Shown: positions 1-7,460, counted from the stretch's first letter. The stretch: 37,318 bases of DNA from an uncultured Clostridia bacterium (GCA_946563605.1 CAMNVW010000003.1:1-37318), one strand, 5' to 3'. Notes: generated by a model from the sequence alone, not told the origin. A program made the numbers and translations.

Positions 1-15
1 CGCCCCACTCCCTCG

Positions 16-106
16 GGAACTTTCTTGTGTGAAGAAAGTTCCACAAAGAGCACACTCGGAACCTCCTGGTTCCGAGACCTCCAGCAGAGAGAGGAGTTCC
101 CCTCTC
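16..106. repeat. array of three consecutive hairpins
   Basis: Three inverted repeats follow each other. Arms 16-26 and 32-42 pair perfectly over 11 bp (GGAACTTTCTT and its complement). Arms 55-63 and 68-76 pair over 9 bp (CTCGGAACC). Arms 89-94 and 101-106 pair over 6 bp (GAGAGG). No convincing gene covers 1-219. The array could be the tail of a repeat element starting left of the window. A similar array lies at 25997-26100. Confidence 0.6.
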
Positions 107-219
107 GACTCCCCCGCAAGAAACTCACTTTCTACTCCTATAAGAGACCGTAACCAACGAACTTCTCTGCCCTTTTTATTTATCTCTAAAAATATTTTTA
201 AAAAAGTTTATAAAAAGGC

Positions 220-248
220 TTGCATTTTACTTTGAGATGTGATATTAT
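220..248 (+). promoter_or_regulatory. promoter of the initiator tRNA
   Basis: A sigma-A-like pair, TTGCAT at 220-225 and TATTAT at 243-248 with a 17-bp spacer, sits 22 bp upstream of the tRNA. This is the expected distance for a short leader. Confidence 0.6.
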
Positions 249-270
249 AATAAAGCGCTTAAAAATATAT

Positions 271-347
<77 letters not shown>

Positions 348-348
348 T

Positions 349-380
349 AGGCAATCGTCGAAAGGCGGTTGCCTTTTTTT
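349..380 (+). terminator. rho-independent terminator after tRNA-fMet
   Basis: The stem AGGCAA/TTGCCT is extended inward by three more pairs and followed by a run of seven T, starting 2 nt after the tRNA CCA. Confidence 0.9.
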
Positions 381-546
381 GTTATGAGAACGCCGAATCC
401 GCACCTGCGGTGAGCACTTCGCGTTCGGACTCTTTTCCTTTATCCTGCTAGGTGCTCGCGCTGGAAGCTATCTGCAAACTATCACCCCTGTCATCAGACT
501 CTTTTCTTCTGTCTGACATAACGATGCTGCATCAATCAACGCAAAC

Positions 547-580
547 AAAAAACCGTACAGCTTATGCTGTACGGTTTTTT
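547..580. terminator. bidirectional terminator
   Basis: The arms ACCGTACAGC and GCTGTACGGT have a 4-nt loop and are flanked by six A on the left and six T on the right, so the hairpin can act on either strand. It lies 12 nt beyond the MATE stop codon and most likely ends that transcript. The stretch 381-546 holds no gene that I can support. Confidence 0.9.
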
Positions 581-591
581 ATCTGCAATCG

Positions 592-1983
592 TTATGCCGC
601 TGCTTTCTTCTTCGCTGTGGCTTTTGTTTTCGCTTCGATGCGGTCAAAGTTATGAATCCAGTCTACCTTCAGGAAGTAAATCAGGAATACGACACTGCTG
701 CAGGACCATGTAATTGGATACGCGCGGGAAACGGTCTGCAATTCCGGTACGAATTGGATTGCAACTGTAATGTAGATTACACGAACTACGCACCAGAAAA
801 CCATCATCGTAACCATCGAAACACTCGCCTTGCCTGCGCCTCGCATAATCGCTGCGATACAGTGCGAGAAAGCCAGCAGACAATAGAACAAACAGATCGT
901 GCGCATATGCAGTGTGCCAAATCTGACAACATCCGGCTGATCATTAAAAATTGCGATCATCTGCGGTGCGAAGATGTACGAGATAATACCGATCAATTCT
1001 GCAATCACTATGGAACAGCCAATGCCGAAACCAGCACCTTTTTTCACACGGTCATACCGGTGTGCCCCCAGGTTCTGTCCGACAAAGGTGCTCAGCGCCT
1101 GTGTAAAGCAGGTAATCGGCAGAAATGCGAAGCCTTCCAGTCGGGAATACGCACCGCAGCCAGCCATTGCAGCCGAGCCAAAGGCATTGATATTGCTCTG
1201 TACGATAACATTCGCAAATGAAACTACCGAGTTCTGAACGCCTGCCGGCAAACCAAATCGGAGGATATCGCGCAGGCTCTTGAGATCGAACCGAATCTCT
1301 CTCCAATCCAGATGGTATACCTCGGTTGTTGAACGCACCAGATAGGTGACGCACAGCAGCACGCTGATACCCTGTGCAATGGTTGTTGCCGCGGCAGCAG
1401 ATGCAACGCCCCAATGCAGTCCTGCTACAAAGAACAGATCCAGCGATACATTGATCACACTGGAAACCATCAGGAACATCAGCGGATGTCGGCTGTCGCC
1501 TACCGCATGAAGAATACCTACAAATATATTATACATGACCGAGAAGATAATACCGTAGGAATAAACGCGGAAATAAATAATGGATTCAGCCAGAACGTTT
1601 TCAGGCGTTCCCATCCACTGCAGCAACGTAGGCGTCAAAATAACGCCAAACGCCGTTAAAAATGCACCTGCCGCCAAACCAAATGCAATCATCGTATGTA
1701 TGGCTTTGCGCATATCGTCGTATTCTTCTGCGCCAAACAGCTTTGCAATGACAACGCCTGCGCCCATCGCGACACCGTTAAAAAGTCCAACCATCATCTG
1801 AATCAGGCTTCCTGAGGAACTAACTGCCGCCAAAGCAGTGTCACCGATATAATGACCTGCTGTCCAGGAGTCAAACATACTGTAAAACTGCTGGAGCAGA
1901 CCTCCAAAAAATATTGGCAGTGCAAATAAAAGGATCGCCTTCCATATCGAACCTTCTGTCATGTAGTTTTGCTTCGTTTGCAT
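592..1983 (-). CDS. MATE family efflux transporter
   Basis: A 463-aa polytopic membrane protein of the multi-antimicrobial extrusion (MATE) family. These carriers use Na+ or H+ gradients to export cationic drugs or metabolites. The N-terminal half shows the family pattern: a short cytoplasmic lead, LFALPIFFGGLLQQFYSMFD in helix 1, then a substrate-path region rich in G, A and S. About twelve hydrophobic segments fill the length, which is normal for the family. The tail is basic (KTKATAKKKAAA). An AAGGAAG ribosome site lies 12 nt before the ATG, and a consensus promoter is found at 2033-2061. It is a monocistronic unit with a terminator at 547-580. The substrate cannot be told from sequence. 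A second, divergent MATE lies at 33669-35039. Confidence 0.93.
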   Translation of the reverse strand: MQTKQNYMTEGSIWKAILLFALPIFFGGLLQQFYSMFDSWTAGHYIGDTALAAVSSSGSLIQMMVGLFNGVAMGAGVVIAKLFGAEEYDDMRKAIHTMIAFGLAAGAFLTAFGVILTPTLLQWMGTPENVLAESIIYFRVYSYGIIFSVMYNIFVGILHAVGDSRHPLMFLMVSSVINVSLDLFFVAGLHWGVASAAAATTIAQGISVLLCVTYLVRSTTEVYHLDWREIRFDLKSLRDILRFGLPAGVQNSVVSFANVIVQSNINAFGSAAMAGCGAYSRLEGFAFLPITCFTQALSTFVGQNLGAHRYDRVKKGAGFGIGCSIVIAELIGIISYIFAPQMIAIFNDQPDVVRFGTLHMRTICLFYCLLAFSHCIAAIMRGAGKASVSMVTMMVFWCVVRVIYITVAIQFVPELQTVSRAYPITWSCSSVVFLIYFLKVDWIHNFDRIEAKTKATAKKKAAA

Positions 1984-2032
1984 AAGACTCTAACACTTCC
2001 TTACCTTTTTTCCACAAGTAAACAACAATTAA

Positions 2033-2061
2033 ATTATATATCGGTTTTTTTTAGATGTCAA
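2033..2061 (-). promoter_or_regulatory. sigma-A promoter of the MATE gene
   Basis: On the minus strand, TTGACA (2056-2061) and TATAAT (2033-2038) are both perfect and separated by exactly 17 bp. The expected start is about 43 nt upstream of the MATE ATG. Confidence 0.88.
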
Positions 2062-2092
2062 ATCGCACGAAGATTAGAATTTTAGGTATATG

Positions 2093-2131
2093 AAAAAACG
2101 AGCTGTAAATATGGATTTATTTACAGCTCGT
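2093..2131 (-). terminator. terminator of the DUF1847 gene
   Basis: A 13-bp perfect stem (arms 2098-2110 and 2119-2131, AGCTGTAAAT core) is followed on the minus strand by six T. It starts 14 nt after the DUF1847 stop codon. Confidence 0.88.
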
Positions 2132-2145
2132 TCATTTTCGTATTT

Positions 2146-2817
2146 TTATTGATTATATTCTGTATCTTTCGGATTGAGATCGTCTGGATTTTCGGGATAG
2201 AATTTGCTCTTATAATAGCCCTGTGCCAGATAAACCGGCGCCAGCGGGTTATGTCCGGTCACACGGTCTTTCACCGCCAAAGCTGTAATCGGTGCTTCGG
2301 AATATTTGATGAACAGGGTGTCGTGTCCAACGCACAAACCGAGTATCAGGTTAAAATCGGTCTTTGCTTCATTTAACAGCAACGCCTGACCAATCGGGTT
2401 GCACATACTTTCGGTTTTGCAGTTGCCTCTGACCGCCTGCGCATCCGTGAGTCCGAGGAAGTCCTTGGTGATCGCTCCGTTTTTGCAGATAATGGAAACC
2501 ACCTCAAAACCATTGTATTCGAGGATGTTGGTGACCTCCTGTGCTTCCTTAAACAGTCCGGTGCAGAATGCCAGACCAATTTTATGATAGCCGCCGCGGT
2601 GCAAGAATTTGATAATTTCAATCAAACGCGTATCTTTGCAGTAGCCACCGGCTTCGGTCAACGCCGCACAAACCGCAATCTTATGATTTTCTTCCTCCTG
2701 ATACAGTGCCTTCGCCTGCTCTTGAATCGGGGCGTTCTTGCTCGGACATTCCGGCAAGGTCTTTTCCATATTCTGTTTTGTGCATCCTCGTTGGAAACAT
2801 TTTGTACAGTTATACAT
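2146..2817 (-). CDS. DUF1847 domain, Cys-rich protein
   Basis: A 223-aa cytoplasmic protein matching the DUF1847 family (predicted metal-binding, function unknown). Cysteines cluster at the start (C4, C7, C12, C24), followed by internal ones in AFCTG, IICKNG, GNCKT and SMCNP and a final LGLCVGHD. This layout fits an Fe-S or zinc site. The central VVSIICKNG and LILGLCVGHDTLFIKYS segments are, as I remember, the family's conserved core. An AAGGAGGA ribosome site lies 8 nt before the ATG. The gene has its own promoter and terminator, so it is probably monocistronic. The family assignment is from remembered sequence character; the biochemical role is unknown. Confidence 0.85.
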   Translation of the reverse strand: MYNCTKCFQRGCTKQNMEKTLPECPSKNAPIQEQAKALYQEEENHKIAVCAALTEAGGYCKDTRLIEIIKFLHRGGYHKIGLAFCTGLFKEAQEVTNILEYNGFEVVSIICKNGAITKDFLGLTDAQAVRGNCKTESMCNPIGQALLLNEAKTDFNLILGLCVGHDTLFIKYSEAPITALAVKDRVTGHNPLAPVYLAQGYYKSKFYPENPDDLNPKDTEYNQ

Positions 2818-2853
2818 TGGGCAGTTCCTCCTTTACATCTCTTTTTCTTTTCC

Positions 2854-2862
2854 ATTATAGCA
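2854..2862 (-). promoter_or_regulatory. extended -10 promoter of the DUF1847 gene
   Basis: On the minus strand, TGC-TATAAT forms an extended -10 element about 37 nt upstream of the ATG. No good -35 is visible. A 5-bp inverted repeat (GCACA/TGTGC, 2860-2873) overlaps it. Confidence 0.5.
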
Positions 2863-2988
2863 CAAATCTGTGCAAATTACATCCCCTTCTTTTTGGGGAG
2901 GGTCAATTTTTCAAGCATGAAAACGACAAGGCATATCCCCCTTTTTTGCCGCATAGCTTTTATCAAAACTGATTTTAAGGAGGTTCGT

Positions 2989-4398
2989 ATGCTCCAGCAA
3001 ATTTTAGAGTCCGCCGTACAGCTGCTATGGGGACGCGGCACTGTTGCCTTCACACTGCTGTGCGGCGTTTATTTTACCGTATGCACAGGTTTCCTGCCCA
3101 TTTCGCCCAAGCGATTGCCCACTGTACTGCGCAAAACGGTCGGTTCCCTTTTTGAGCCGCGCAAAAAAAATGACGGTGTCTCACCGTTTGCCGCTGTCAG
3201 CACCGCTTTAGGCGGCACAATGGGCGTCGGCAACATTGTCGGCGTTGGCGCCGCCCTCGCGCTCGGTGGCGCCGGCAGTATCTTTTGGATGTGGGTGGGT
3301 GCATTTTTAGGGATGGCAACCAAATACATGGAGGTGTTCCTTGCGGTACAGTGGCGGCAAAGGGATCCAAGCTCCTGCTCCAACAAAGGCGGTCCCATGT
3401 ACTATATCTCTCAAGGGATTCCGAATCTGCTCGGAAAGATCCTCGCCGTTATTTTCTGCGTTTTCTGTGCGCTCGCAAGCTTTACCAGCGGCAGCATGAC
3501 CCAGACAAATGCCATCGCACAATCGCTGATGGAAAGTTTCTCCGTTTCCCATCTCCTCTGCGCGATTGTCCTCACCGTTCTCTGCGGCTGGGTGCTGTCC
3601 GGTGGATGCGACCGTGCGGTCAAGACCTGCTCAAAGTTAGTGCCGGTGATGTCGCTGTTTTATCTGCTCGGCTGCGGCTATATCCTCTTTCGTTTCCGGC
3701 AGAATATTCCGACCGCCTTTCACGAGATATTCGCACAGGCGTTTTCCCCCAGCGGAACGGTCGGCGCAGCTGCCGGATTTTTTACAGCTATGCGGGTCGG
3801 TATTTCCCGGGGAATATTTACCCACGAAGCCGGATTGGGCAGCGCATCGATTGCGCACGCGTGCAGTGACGCCAAAACTCCCGTCGAGCAGGGCTTTTGG
3901 GGAATCTTCGAGGTGTTCTGCGACACCATTTTGGTCTGCACCGTCACTGCTGTCGCCATCCTCATCAGCGGTGTACCGCTCTCCCCCTCTTCGGCGCAGG
4001 CAGCTTTCGGCATGGTGATGGGCGACGCCGGCGAAAAGATGCTTTCTGTTGCAATCTCGCTGTTTGCCTTTGCGTCGGTCATCAGCTTTTGTCTGTACGG
4101 TCAGCGCTGTGTGGAATATCTCTTTCCAAAGAGCAAGACGGCGATGCGCTGTTACCGGATGTTATTTCTCGCCGGCTGTGCGACGGGCTGTTTTACCCAA
4201 TTATCCCCCGTTTTTCTGCTGGCAGACCTGCTCAACGCCTGTCTGCTGATTCCAAATCTTGTCGCGCTGGTGATTCTCTCACCCCAGGTATTCTCTAAAA
4301 CCAAAGATTATTTTCTAAAAGGAGGAAATAAGGTATGTTCATCTGTTCGGTCAAACCCAAAGACTTCATCAAACGGCTTCTTCTCATCGCTCTCCTGA
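2989..4398 (+). CDS. AgcS-family sodium:alanine/glycine symporter
   Basis: A 469-aa amino-acid carrier of the alanine or glycine:cation symporter (AGCS) family, an integral membrane protein taking up Ala or Gly with Na+. Typical segments are TALGGTMGVGNIVGVGAALALGG (its central part binds substrate and ion in homologues), the SNKGGPMYYI loop, and GIFTHEAGLGSASIAHA late in the protein. The reading frame is open from 2584, but I chose ATG 2989 because AAGGAGG lies 5 nt before it and the family N-terminus begins there. The upstream part overlaps the divergent DUF1847 gene. The 3' end overlaps the next gene by 64 nt, which suggests co-transcription and translational coupling. Confidence 0.93.
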   Translation: MLQQILESAVQLLWGRGTVAFTLLCGVYFTVCTGFLPISPKRLPTVLRKTVGSLFEPRKKNDGVSPFAAVSTALGGTMGVGNIVGVGAALALGGAGSIFWMWVGAFLGMATKYMEVFLAVQWRQRDPSSCSNKGGPMYYISQGIPNLLGKILAVIFCVFCALASFTSGSMTQTNAIAQSLMESFSVSHLLCAIVLTVLCGWVLSGGCDRAVKTCSKLVPVMSLFYLLGCGYILFRFRQNIPTAFHEIFAQAFSPSGTVGAAAGFFTAMRVGISRGIFTHEAGLGSASIAHACSDAKTPVEQGFWGIFEVFCDTILVCTVTAVAILISGVPLSPSSAQAAFGMVMGDAGEKMLSVAISLFAFASVISFCLYGQRCVEYLFPKSKTAMRCYRMLFLAGCATGCFTQLSPVFLLADLLNACLLIPNLVALVILSPQVFSKTKDYFLKGGNKVCSSVRSNPKTSSNGFFSSLS

Positions 4399-4832
4399 TT
4401 TTGATTACTGTCTGCGCCATCCGCTTTCTCAAAAAAGACGCGGCAAAGGACCCCGCTTCACCGCTGCCCTCTATTTCCCAAACGCACGACATCCACGCAC
4501 CCGACAACACCTCACGCATTACATTCCTCAACAACTTCGGCTGGAAAGTTTCCAAGGAACCCATCGAGGTTGTGCAGGTGGTGATCCCCGAAACCTTCGG
4601 GGACGTCTATCAAAATTACAACGCCATCCAAACCGAGCAGGGCTTTGACCTGAGCAAATTCAAAGGAAAGCAGGTCACGCGCAGCACCTATTCGGTGCTG
4701 AACTACCCCGAACAGAAGGAGTATATCCGCGCAAACCTTTTGATTTATAACGATGAGATTATCGGTGGCGATATTTGCTCGGTCTATGCCAAAAACGGGT
4801 TTATGCACGGCTTTGCCTTCCCGACAAAGTAG
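4335..4832 (+). CDS. DUF4830 domain, membrane-anchored protein
   Basis: A 165-aa protein with an N-terminal transmembrane anchor (about residues 13-30, LLLIALLILITVCAIRFL), a linker rich in P, S and D, and an extracytoplasmic domain starting NNFGWKVSKEPIEVVQVVIP. This matches DUF4830 as I remember it, a small family of Firmicutes without known function. Its GGAGG ribosome site (about 4320) and first 64 nt lie inside the end of the agcS gene in another frame. Translation is therefore probably coupled to the transporter, and a role at the same membrane is plausible but unproven. A terminator follows at 4958. Confidence 0.8.
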   Translation: MFICSVKPKDFIKRLLLIALLILITVCAIRFLKKDAAKDPASPLPSISQTHDIHAPDNTSRITFLNNFGWKVSKEPIEVVQVVIPETFGDVYQNYNAIQTEQGFDLSKFKGKQVTRSTYSVLNYPEQKEYIRANLLIYNDEIIGGDICSVYAKNGFMHGFAFPTK

Positions 4833-4952
4833 TATTTCCTAGGAAATATTGAAAAAGCGAGGTTTTTCGGAGGGAAACTTAGAGAGTTTTAGCGTATTTC
4901 CCAGGAAATAGGGGAATTTACAGGAAATTTCCGAAGGATTTCCTGGGAAATA
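4833..4952. repeat. cluster of four TATTTCC-NN-GGAAATA palindromes
   Basis: Sites lie at 4833-4848 (centre TA), 4895-4910 (centre CA), 4915-4929 (centre CA, degenerate left arm) and 4937-4952 (centre TG, first base changed). The last three centres are about 19 and 23 bp apart, close to two helical turns. The cluster lies between the DUF4830 stop and the promoter of the HTH-TPR regulator gene. Repeated dyads with variable centres look like protein-binding operators, but the protein is unknown. Confidence 0.6.
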
Positions 4953-4957
4953 TTCTG

Positions 4958-4995
4958 TCCCCATCCGCAGTATTGTGCGGATGGGGATTTTGTGT
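4958..4995 (+). terminator. terminator of the agcS-DUF4830 unit
   Basis: A perfect 12-bp stem (TCCCCATCCGCA at 4958-4969, complement at 4976-4987, 6-nt loop) is followed by the T-rich ATTTTGTGTTT. Confidence 0.8.
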
Positions 4996-5003
4996 TTATG
5001 CGG

Positions 5004-5032
5004 TAGAAAAAGAGCGACACCTGTGTTATAAT
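5004..5032 (+). promoter_or_regulatory. promoter of the HTH-TPR regulator
   Basis: A perfect TATAAT at 5027-5032 has TAGAAA (4 of 6 matches to the -35 consensus) 17 bp upstream. The predicted start is about 17 nt before the TTG start codon. Confidence 0.7.
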
Positions 5033-5055
5033 GGGAGCACAGGGGGGGTGAAAAC

Positions 5056-5985
5056 TTGCAAGCATACAAAATAGGAGACTACATCCGCAAGAATCGAGAA
5101 GAAAAAGGCATCAGCCAAAAACAGCTTTGCAGCGGTATTTGTGTCCATACAACGTTGTCACGCATCGAAATGGGCAGGCAGGAACCATCCTATTACATTG
5201 TACAGGCACTTTTGCAAAGGCTCGGTATCTCGGAAGAAGGAGTTCAAATTCTGATGGGACCGCAGGAATTCGAGCTGGCTGAATTGCAGCGTGAAATTGT
5301 GGTAGATAATGCCGGCAAGCGTTTTTTAGACGCTCTGGAAAAAATCCACAGACTGGAACAATTTCCTCAAGCGCAGACCGAACCGCTGATTCAGCAGTTT
5401 TTGCTGCGGTCACGCGTGCTGTCCGGTTACGTAGAAAACGGCGAGCACAAAAAGTACGATTATCAAACACAGCGGCAGATGCTGATTCAGGCACTGGAGT
5501 TGACCTGTCCAGAGATTACAATGGACAATATCGGCAGTTTTTTGCTGAGCGAAAATGAGGCAAAAATCATCAACCAAATTGCGATTACTCATTCCGAAGA
5601 AGGAGATCGCAGACAGGCGATTGAGATTTACCGTCAGCTGCTGAAATATGTGCAGGATCACTTTGCAAATACTGAGGTCAACGAGCGTTTGCTTCCGCTG
5701 ACCGCCTACAACTACTCTCGTCTGTTAGGGCGGGAACAGCGGTATGAGGAGGCTATTGAGATTGCCGAACTTGGCAGAAAATCTTGTGTAAACAGTAACA
5801 AATGTCAAATGTTGGGTTCTCTACTGTTTAATATTGCCTGTTGTCTGCATGAACTAGGCGATGATGAAAAATGTAAAGAGTTATTGATTGATGCTTACCA
5901 TATCAATAAAGTGATGGAGCGTCCAAAAAGTTGTAAAGTGGTGCAGGAATATGCCAAAGAAACCTTTGGCATGGAGATTCTCTAA
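5056..5985 (+). CDS. HTH regulator with C-terminal TPR-like repeats (Rgg/PlcR-like architecture)
   Basis: A 309-aa cytoplasmic regulator. Residues about 5-60 form an XRE-type helix-turn-helix (IGDYIRKNREEKGISQKQL, then LSRIEMGRQEPS). The rest is helical with TPR-like repeats, clearest near residues 175-300 (EEGDRRQAIEIYRQLLKYVQ, RYEEAIEIAELGRK, LFNIACCLHELGDDEKCKELL). This layout is that of the RRNPP regulators (Rgg, NprR, PlcR, PrgX), which bind imported secreted peptides. The start is TTG, chosen because AGGGGGGG precedes it by 7 nt. The stop overlaps the stop of a convergent 72-aa secreted peptide gene, the usual neighbourhood of a peptide/receptor pair. Pheromone sensing is inference; a peptide-independent TPR regulator is the main alternative. 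Confidence 0.85.
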   Translation: MQAYKIGDYIRKNREEKGISQKQLCSGICVHTTLSRIEMGRQEPSYYIVQALLQRLGISEEGVQILMGPQEFELAELQREIVVDNAGKRFLDALEKIHRLEQFPQAQTEPLIQQFLLRSRVLSGYVENGEHKKYDYQTQRQMLIQALELTCPEITMDNIGSFLLSENEAKIINQIAITHSEEGDRRQAIEIYRQLLKYVQDHFANTEVNERLLPLTAYNYSRLLGREQRYEEAIEIAELGRKSCVNSNKCQMLGSLLFNIACCLHELGDDEKCKELLIDAYHINKVMERPKSCKVVQEYAKETFGMEIL

Positions 5986-6200
5986 GCAACTTCTCCTTCT
6001 GGATCATCAATATAATCGCAAGGCATGATTCCAGACTCTCCGCCGTTTTCCGGCGGCTGGGGGGTCTGGTTTTGTGTACCCTCGTCTTCCATCGGCGGTG
6101 GGGTCGGCAGGTCGGTCGGTTTGGTTTCTTCGGCAAAAGCGGTCATTGGGATGGCGGCAAGCATCAAAGCGGCAAGCAAAGCAACAAATGTTTTTTTCAT
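5982..6200 (-). CDS. small secreted Pro/Glu-rich peptide precursor
   Basis: A 72-aa protein with a clear signal peptide (MKK, hydrophobic core, cleavage expected after AFA at residue 23). The mature part is 49 aa, acidic and proline-rich (PTPPPMEDE, PQPPENGG) and ends GIMPCDYIDDPEGEVA with a single cysteine, C61. No known family is recognised. AAAGGA lies 11 nt before the ATG. It has a strong promoter (6244-6273) and converges on the HTH-TPR gene, their stop codons overlapping by 3 nt. By position it could be the pheromone precursor for that regulator, with the C-terminal segment as the likely active part. It could equally be an unrelated exported protein. Confidence 0.75.
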   Translation of the reverse strand: MKKTFVALLAALMLAAIPMTAFAEETKPTDLPTPPPMEDEGTQNQTPQPPENGGESGIMPCDYIDDPEGEVA

Positions 6201-6243
6201 AAAAAATCAAATCCTTTCTAAAATGGTTGTCGCGACTACTTAC

Positions 6244-6273
6244 ACTATAAGCATAAAGCTTTCTGTTTGTCAA
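6244..6273 (-). promoter_or_regulatory. promoter of the secreted peptide gene
   Basis: On the minus strand, TTGACA (6268-6273) and TATAGT (6244-6249) are separated by 18 bp. The -35 overlaps the first three bases of the palindrome at 6271-6316. Confidence 0.75.
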
Positions 6274-6316
6274 TAGACATTTCACGCACACAAAAGTGTG
6301 CGTGAAATGCCTATTG
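6271..6316. promoter_or_regulatory. 21-bp-arm palindrome shared by two divergent promoters
   Basis: The arms 6271-6291 and 6296-6316 are complementary except for one position, with AAAA between them. The core CATTTCACGCACAC is repeated inverted. The left edge overlaps the -35 of the minus promoter and the right edge overlaps the -35 of the plus promoter. It is therefore placed symmetrically as an operator for both. There is no strong T run, so a terminator role is less likely. Confidence 0.8.
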
Positions 6317-6342
6317 CTTTCTTTAGAAAAATCGGGTATGAT
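6314..6342 (+). promoter_or_regulatory. promoter of the exported-protein pair
   Basis: TATGAT (6337-6342, 5 of 6) lies 17 bp after TTGCTT (6314-6319, 3 of 6). The weak -35 overlaps the right arm of the palindrome, which fits a promoter needing activation. Confidence 0.6.
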
Positions 6343-6388
6343 GGATACAAGGAGCTCCTGAAAATTAAATTAAAGGAGAGATTCATTT

Positions 6389-6811
6389 ATGACGAATCTG
6401 AAAAAACTGTTTGCAGCCGCTATGGCAACCGCAATGCTGGCAACCATGAGCACAGGTGCGTTTGCTGCAAGCGCAAAAGACCCTGCTGGTTTACAGGAGC
6501 TCGGTGATAAATACGGAATCACTGTAGAATATGTAGGAGAAAGAGAAGGCGCACCTGTTTACGAGATTGAGGATTTAGAAAAATTCAACGAGATTATCGC
6601 AAATCAGAAACTTTCTGGAAGGGCTTCTTGTCAGCATGACTGGTTTTATATTTGGACAACCAAAGATCAGCAATGCATCCGCAATTCAAGAAATCATCAT
6701 ACTTATGCACAAAAATTAGAAAAGTGTAACAAGTGCGGTGTAATTATGAATACGGGAGAATGGGAAATCTGGGATTGCCCATCTGGCTGCCGCAAGAGCG
6801 ATTATCTTTAA
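6389..6811 (+). CDS. exported Cys/His-rich protein, HDW motif
   Basis: A 140-aa protein with a signal peptide (about residues 1-26, cleavage after GAFA) and no other membrane segment. Residues 27-75 form a small charged domain (GITVEYVGEREGAPVYEIED). Residues 81-134 hold six cysteines and several histidines: C81-Q-H83-D-W, C96, H103-H104, C113-N-K-C116, C130 and C134. This suggests a zinc ribbon or disulfide-linked knuckle outside the cell. I do not recognise a named family. The next gene is a paralogue sharing QHDW and a CxxC. AAAGGAGA lies 9 nt before the ATG. The gene is divergent from the secreted peptide gene and shares its palindrome. Confidence 0.8.
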   Translation: MTNLKKLFAAAMATAMLATMSTGAFAASAKDPAGLQELGDKYGITVEYVGEREGAPVYEIEDLEKFNEIIANQKLSGRASCQHDWFYIWTTKDQQCIRNSRNHHTYAQKLEKCNKCGVIMNTGEWEIWDCPSGCRKSDYL

Positions 6812-6849
6812 ACAATATTAGCATATGTCATTAGGATAGAGGTGTAAAA

Positions 6850-7374
6850 ATGAAGAAAAAATTACTGGCATCTATCTTATTATCAGCAATGCTGTTAAGC
6901 GGTATGCAGGTTTTTGCTCAGAAATTGGATGCTCCAGTCGCTTCAGAGGAAGATTTGATGACGTTCTCGGGAATTGAATTTGAAAAATCTTCCAAAGATG
7001 GAACGCTTATCTATAAAATCTTGGAGAGTTCCAAGGAGGGTTCCGAAGATATTTACCAAAAAGCCCTTGAGGAAAATAACCGGCGAATCGAAAAACTTTG
7101 GGATGAAAACGCTCTCTCCAAGTTTGCGGAAAAAGAAAAATTAAATATTGACTTTAACAAGGCGAATTATGGTTTGGTTCAGTTTAACTGCACCGTGTCC
7201 GATATTACAGTTGATGAGCTTTCATCGAAACTGAAACATCAGGTCATCAAGAAAACGGACAAAAGTCATCAGCACGACTGGATATACTTTGATGTTACCG
7301 ATCAAAATAAAGAGAACAAACTGTTCCGCCATTGCCAGACCTGTGAAAAGTGGCAGGCATATCACCTTGATTAA
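6850..7374 (+). CDS. exported protein, HDW/CxxC paralogue of the preceding gene
   Basis: A 174-aa protein with a signal peptide (residues 1-23, cleavage after VFA). A central region of about 100 aa is mostly helical and charged (EDIYQKALEENNRRIEKLWDE). The C-terminal domain has SHQHDWIYFDV, then HCQTCEKW. The HQHDW and CxxC are shared with the upstream protein, but only two cysteines remain here, so the proposed metal site is simpler. It lies 38 nt after the first gene with AGAGGTG as ribosome site, so the two form an operon ended by the hairpin at 7405. Function is unknown; the pair may be a secreted target set of the nearby HTH-TPR regulator. Confidence 0.78.
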   Translation: MKKKLLASILLSAMLLSGMQVFAQKLDAPVASEEDLMTFSGIEFEKSSKDGTLIYKILESSKEGSEDIYQKALEENNRRIEKLWDENALSKFAEKEKLNIDFNKANYGLVQFNCTVSDITVDELSSKLKHQVIKKTDKSHQHDWIYFDVTDQNKENKLFRHCQTCEKWQAYHLD

Positions 7375-7404
7375 CACGAAAAAATAAATTCACCCACAAG
7401 CAAG

Positions 7405-7445
7405 TAAGGACATCCTCTCGGATGTCCTTACTGCTTTTTTTATTT
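7405..7445 (+). terminator. terminator of the exported-protein operon
   Basis: An 11-bp perfect stem (TAAGGACATCC at 7405-7415, complement at 7420-7430) with a TCTC loop is followed by CTGC and a run of T. Confidence 0.85.
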
Positions 7446-7460
7446 ATCAAAAAAACGCCG

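Noticed and set aside
652..1221. 189-codon plus frame opposite the first MATE gene
   Set aside because: It is antisense of a conserved membrane protein, with low-complexity composition and no start signals.
4833..4952. CRISPR-like array from the repeated TTTCC/GGAAA units
   Set aside because: The units are about 16 bp, spacing is irregular (62, 19 and 23 bp) and no cas gene is present. They are better read as operator dyads.
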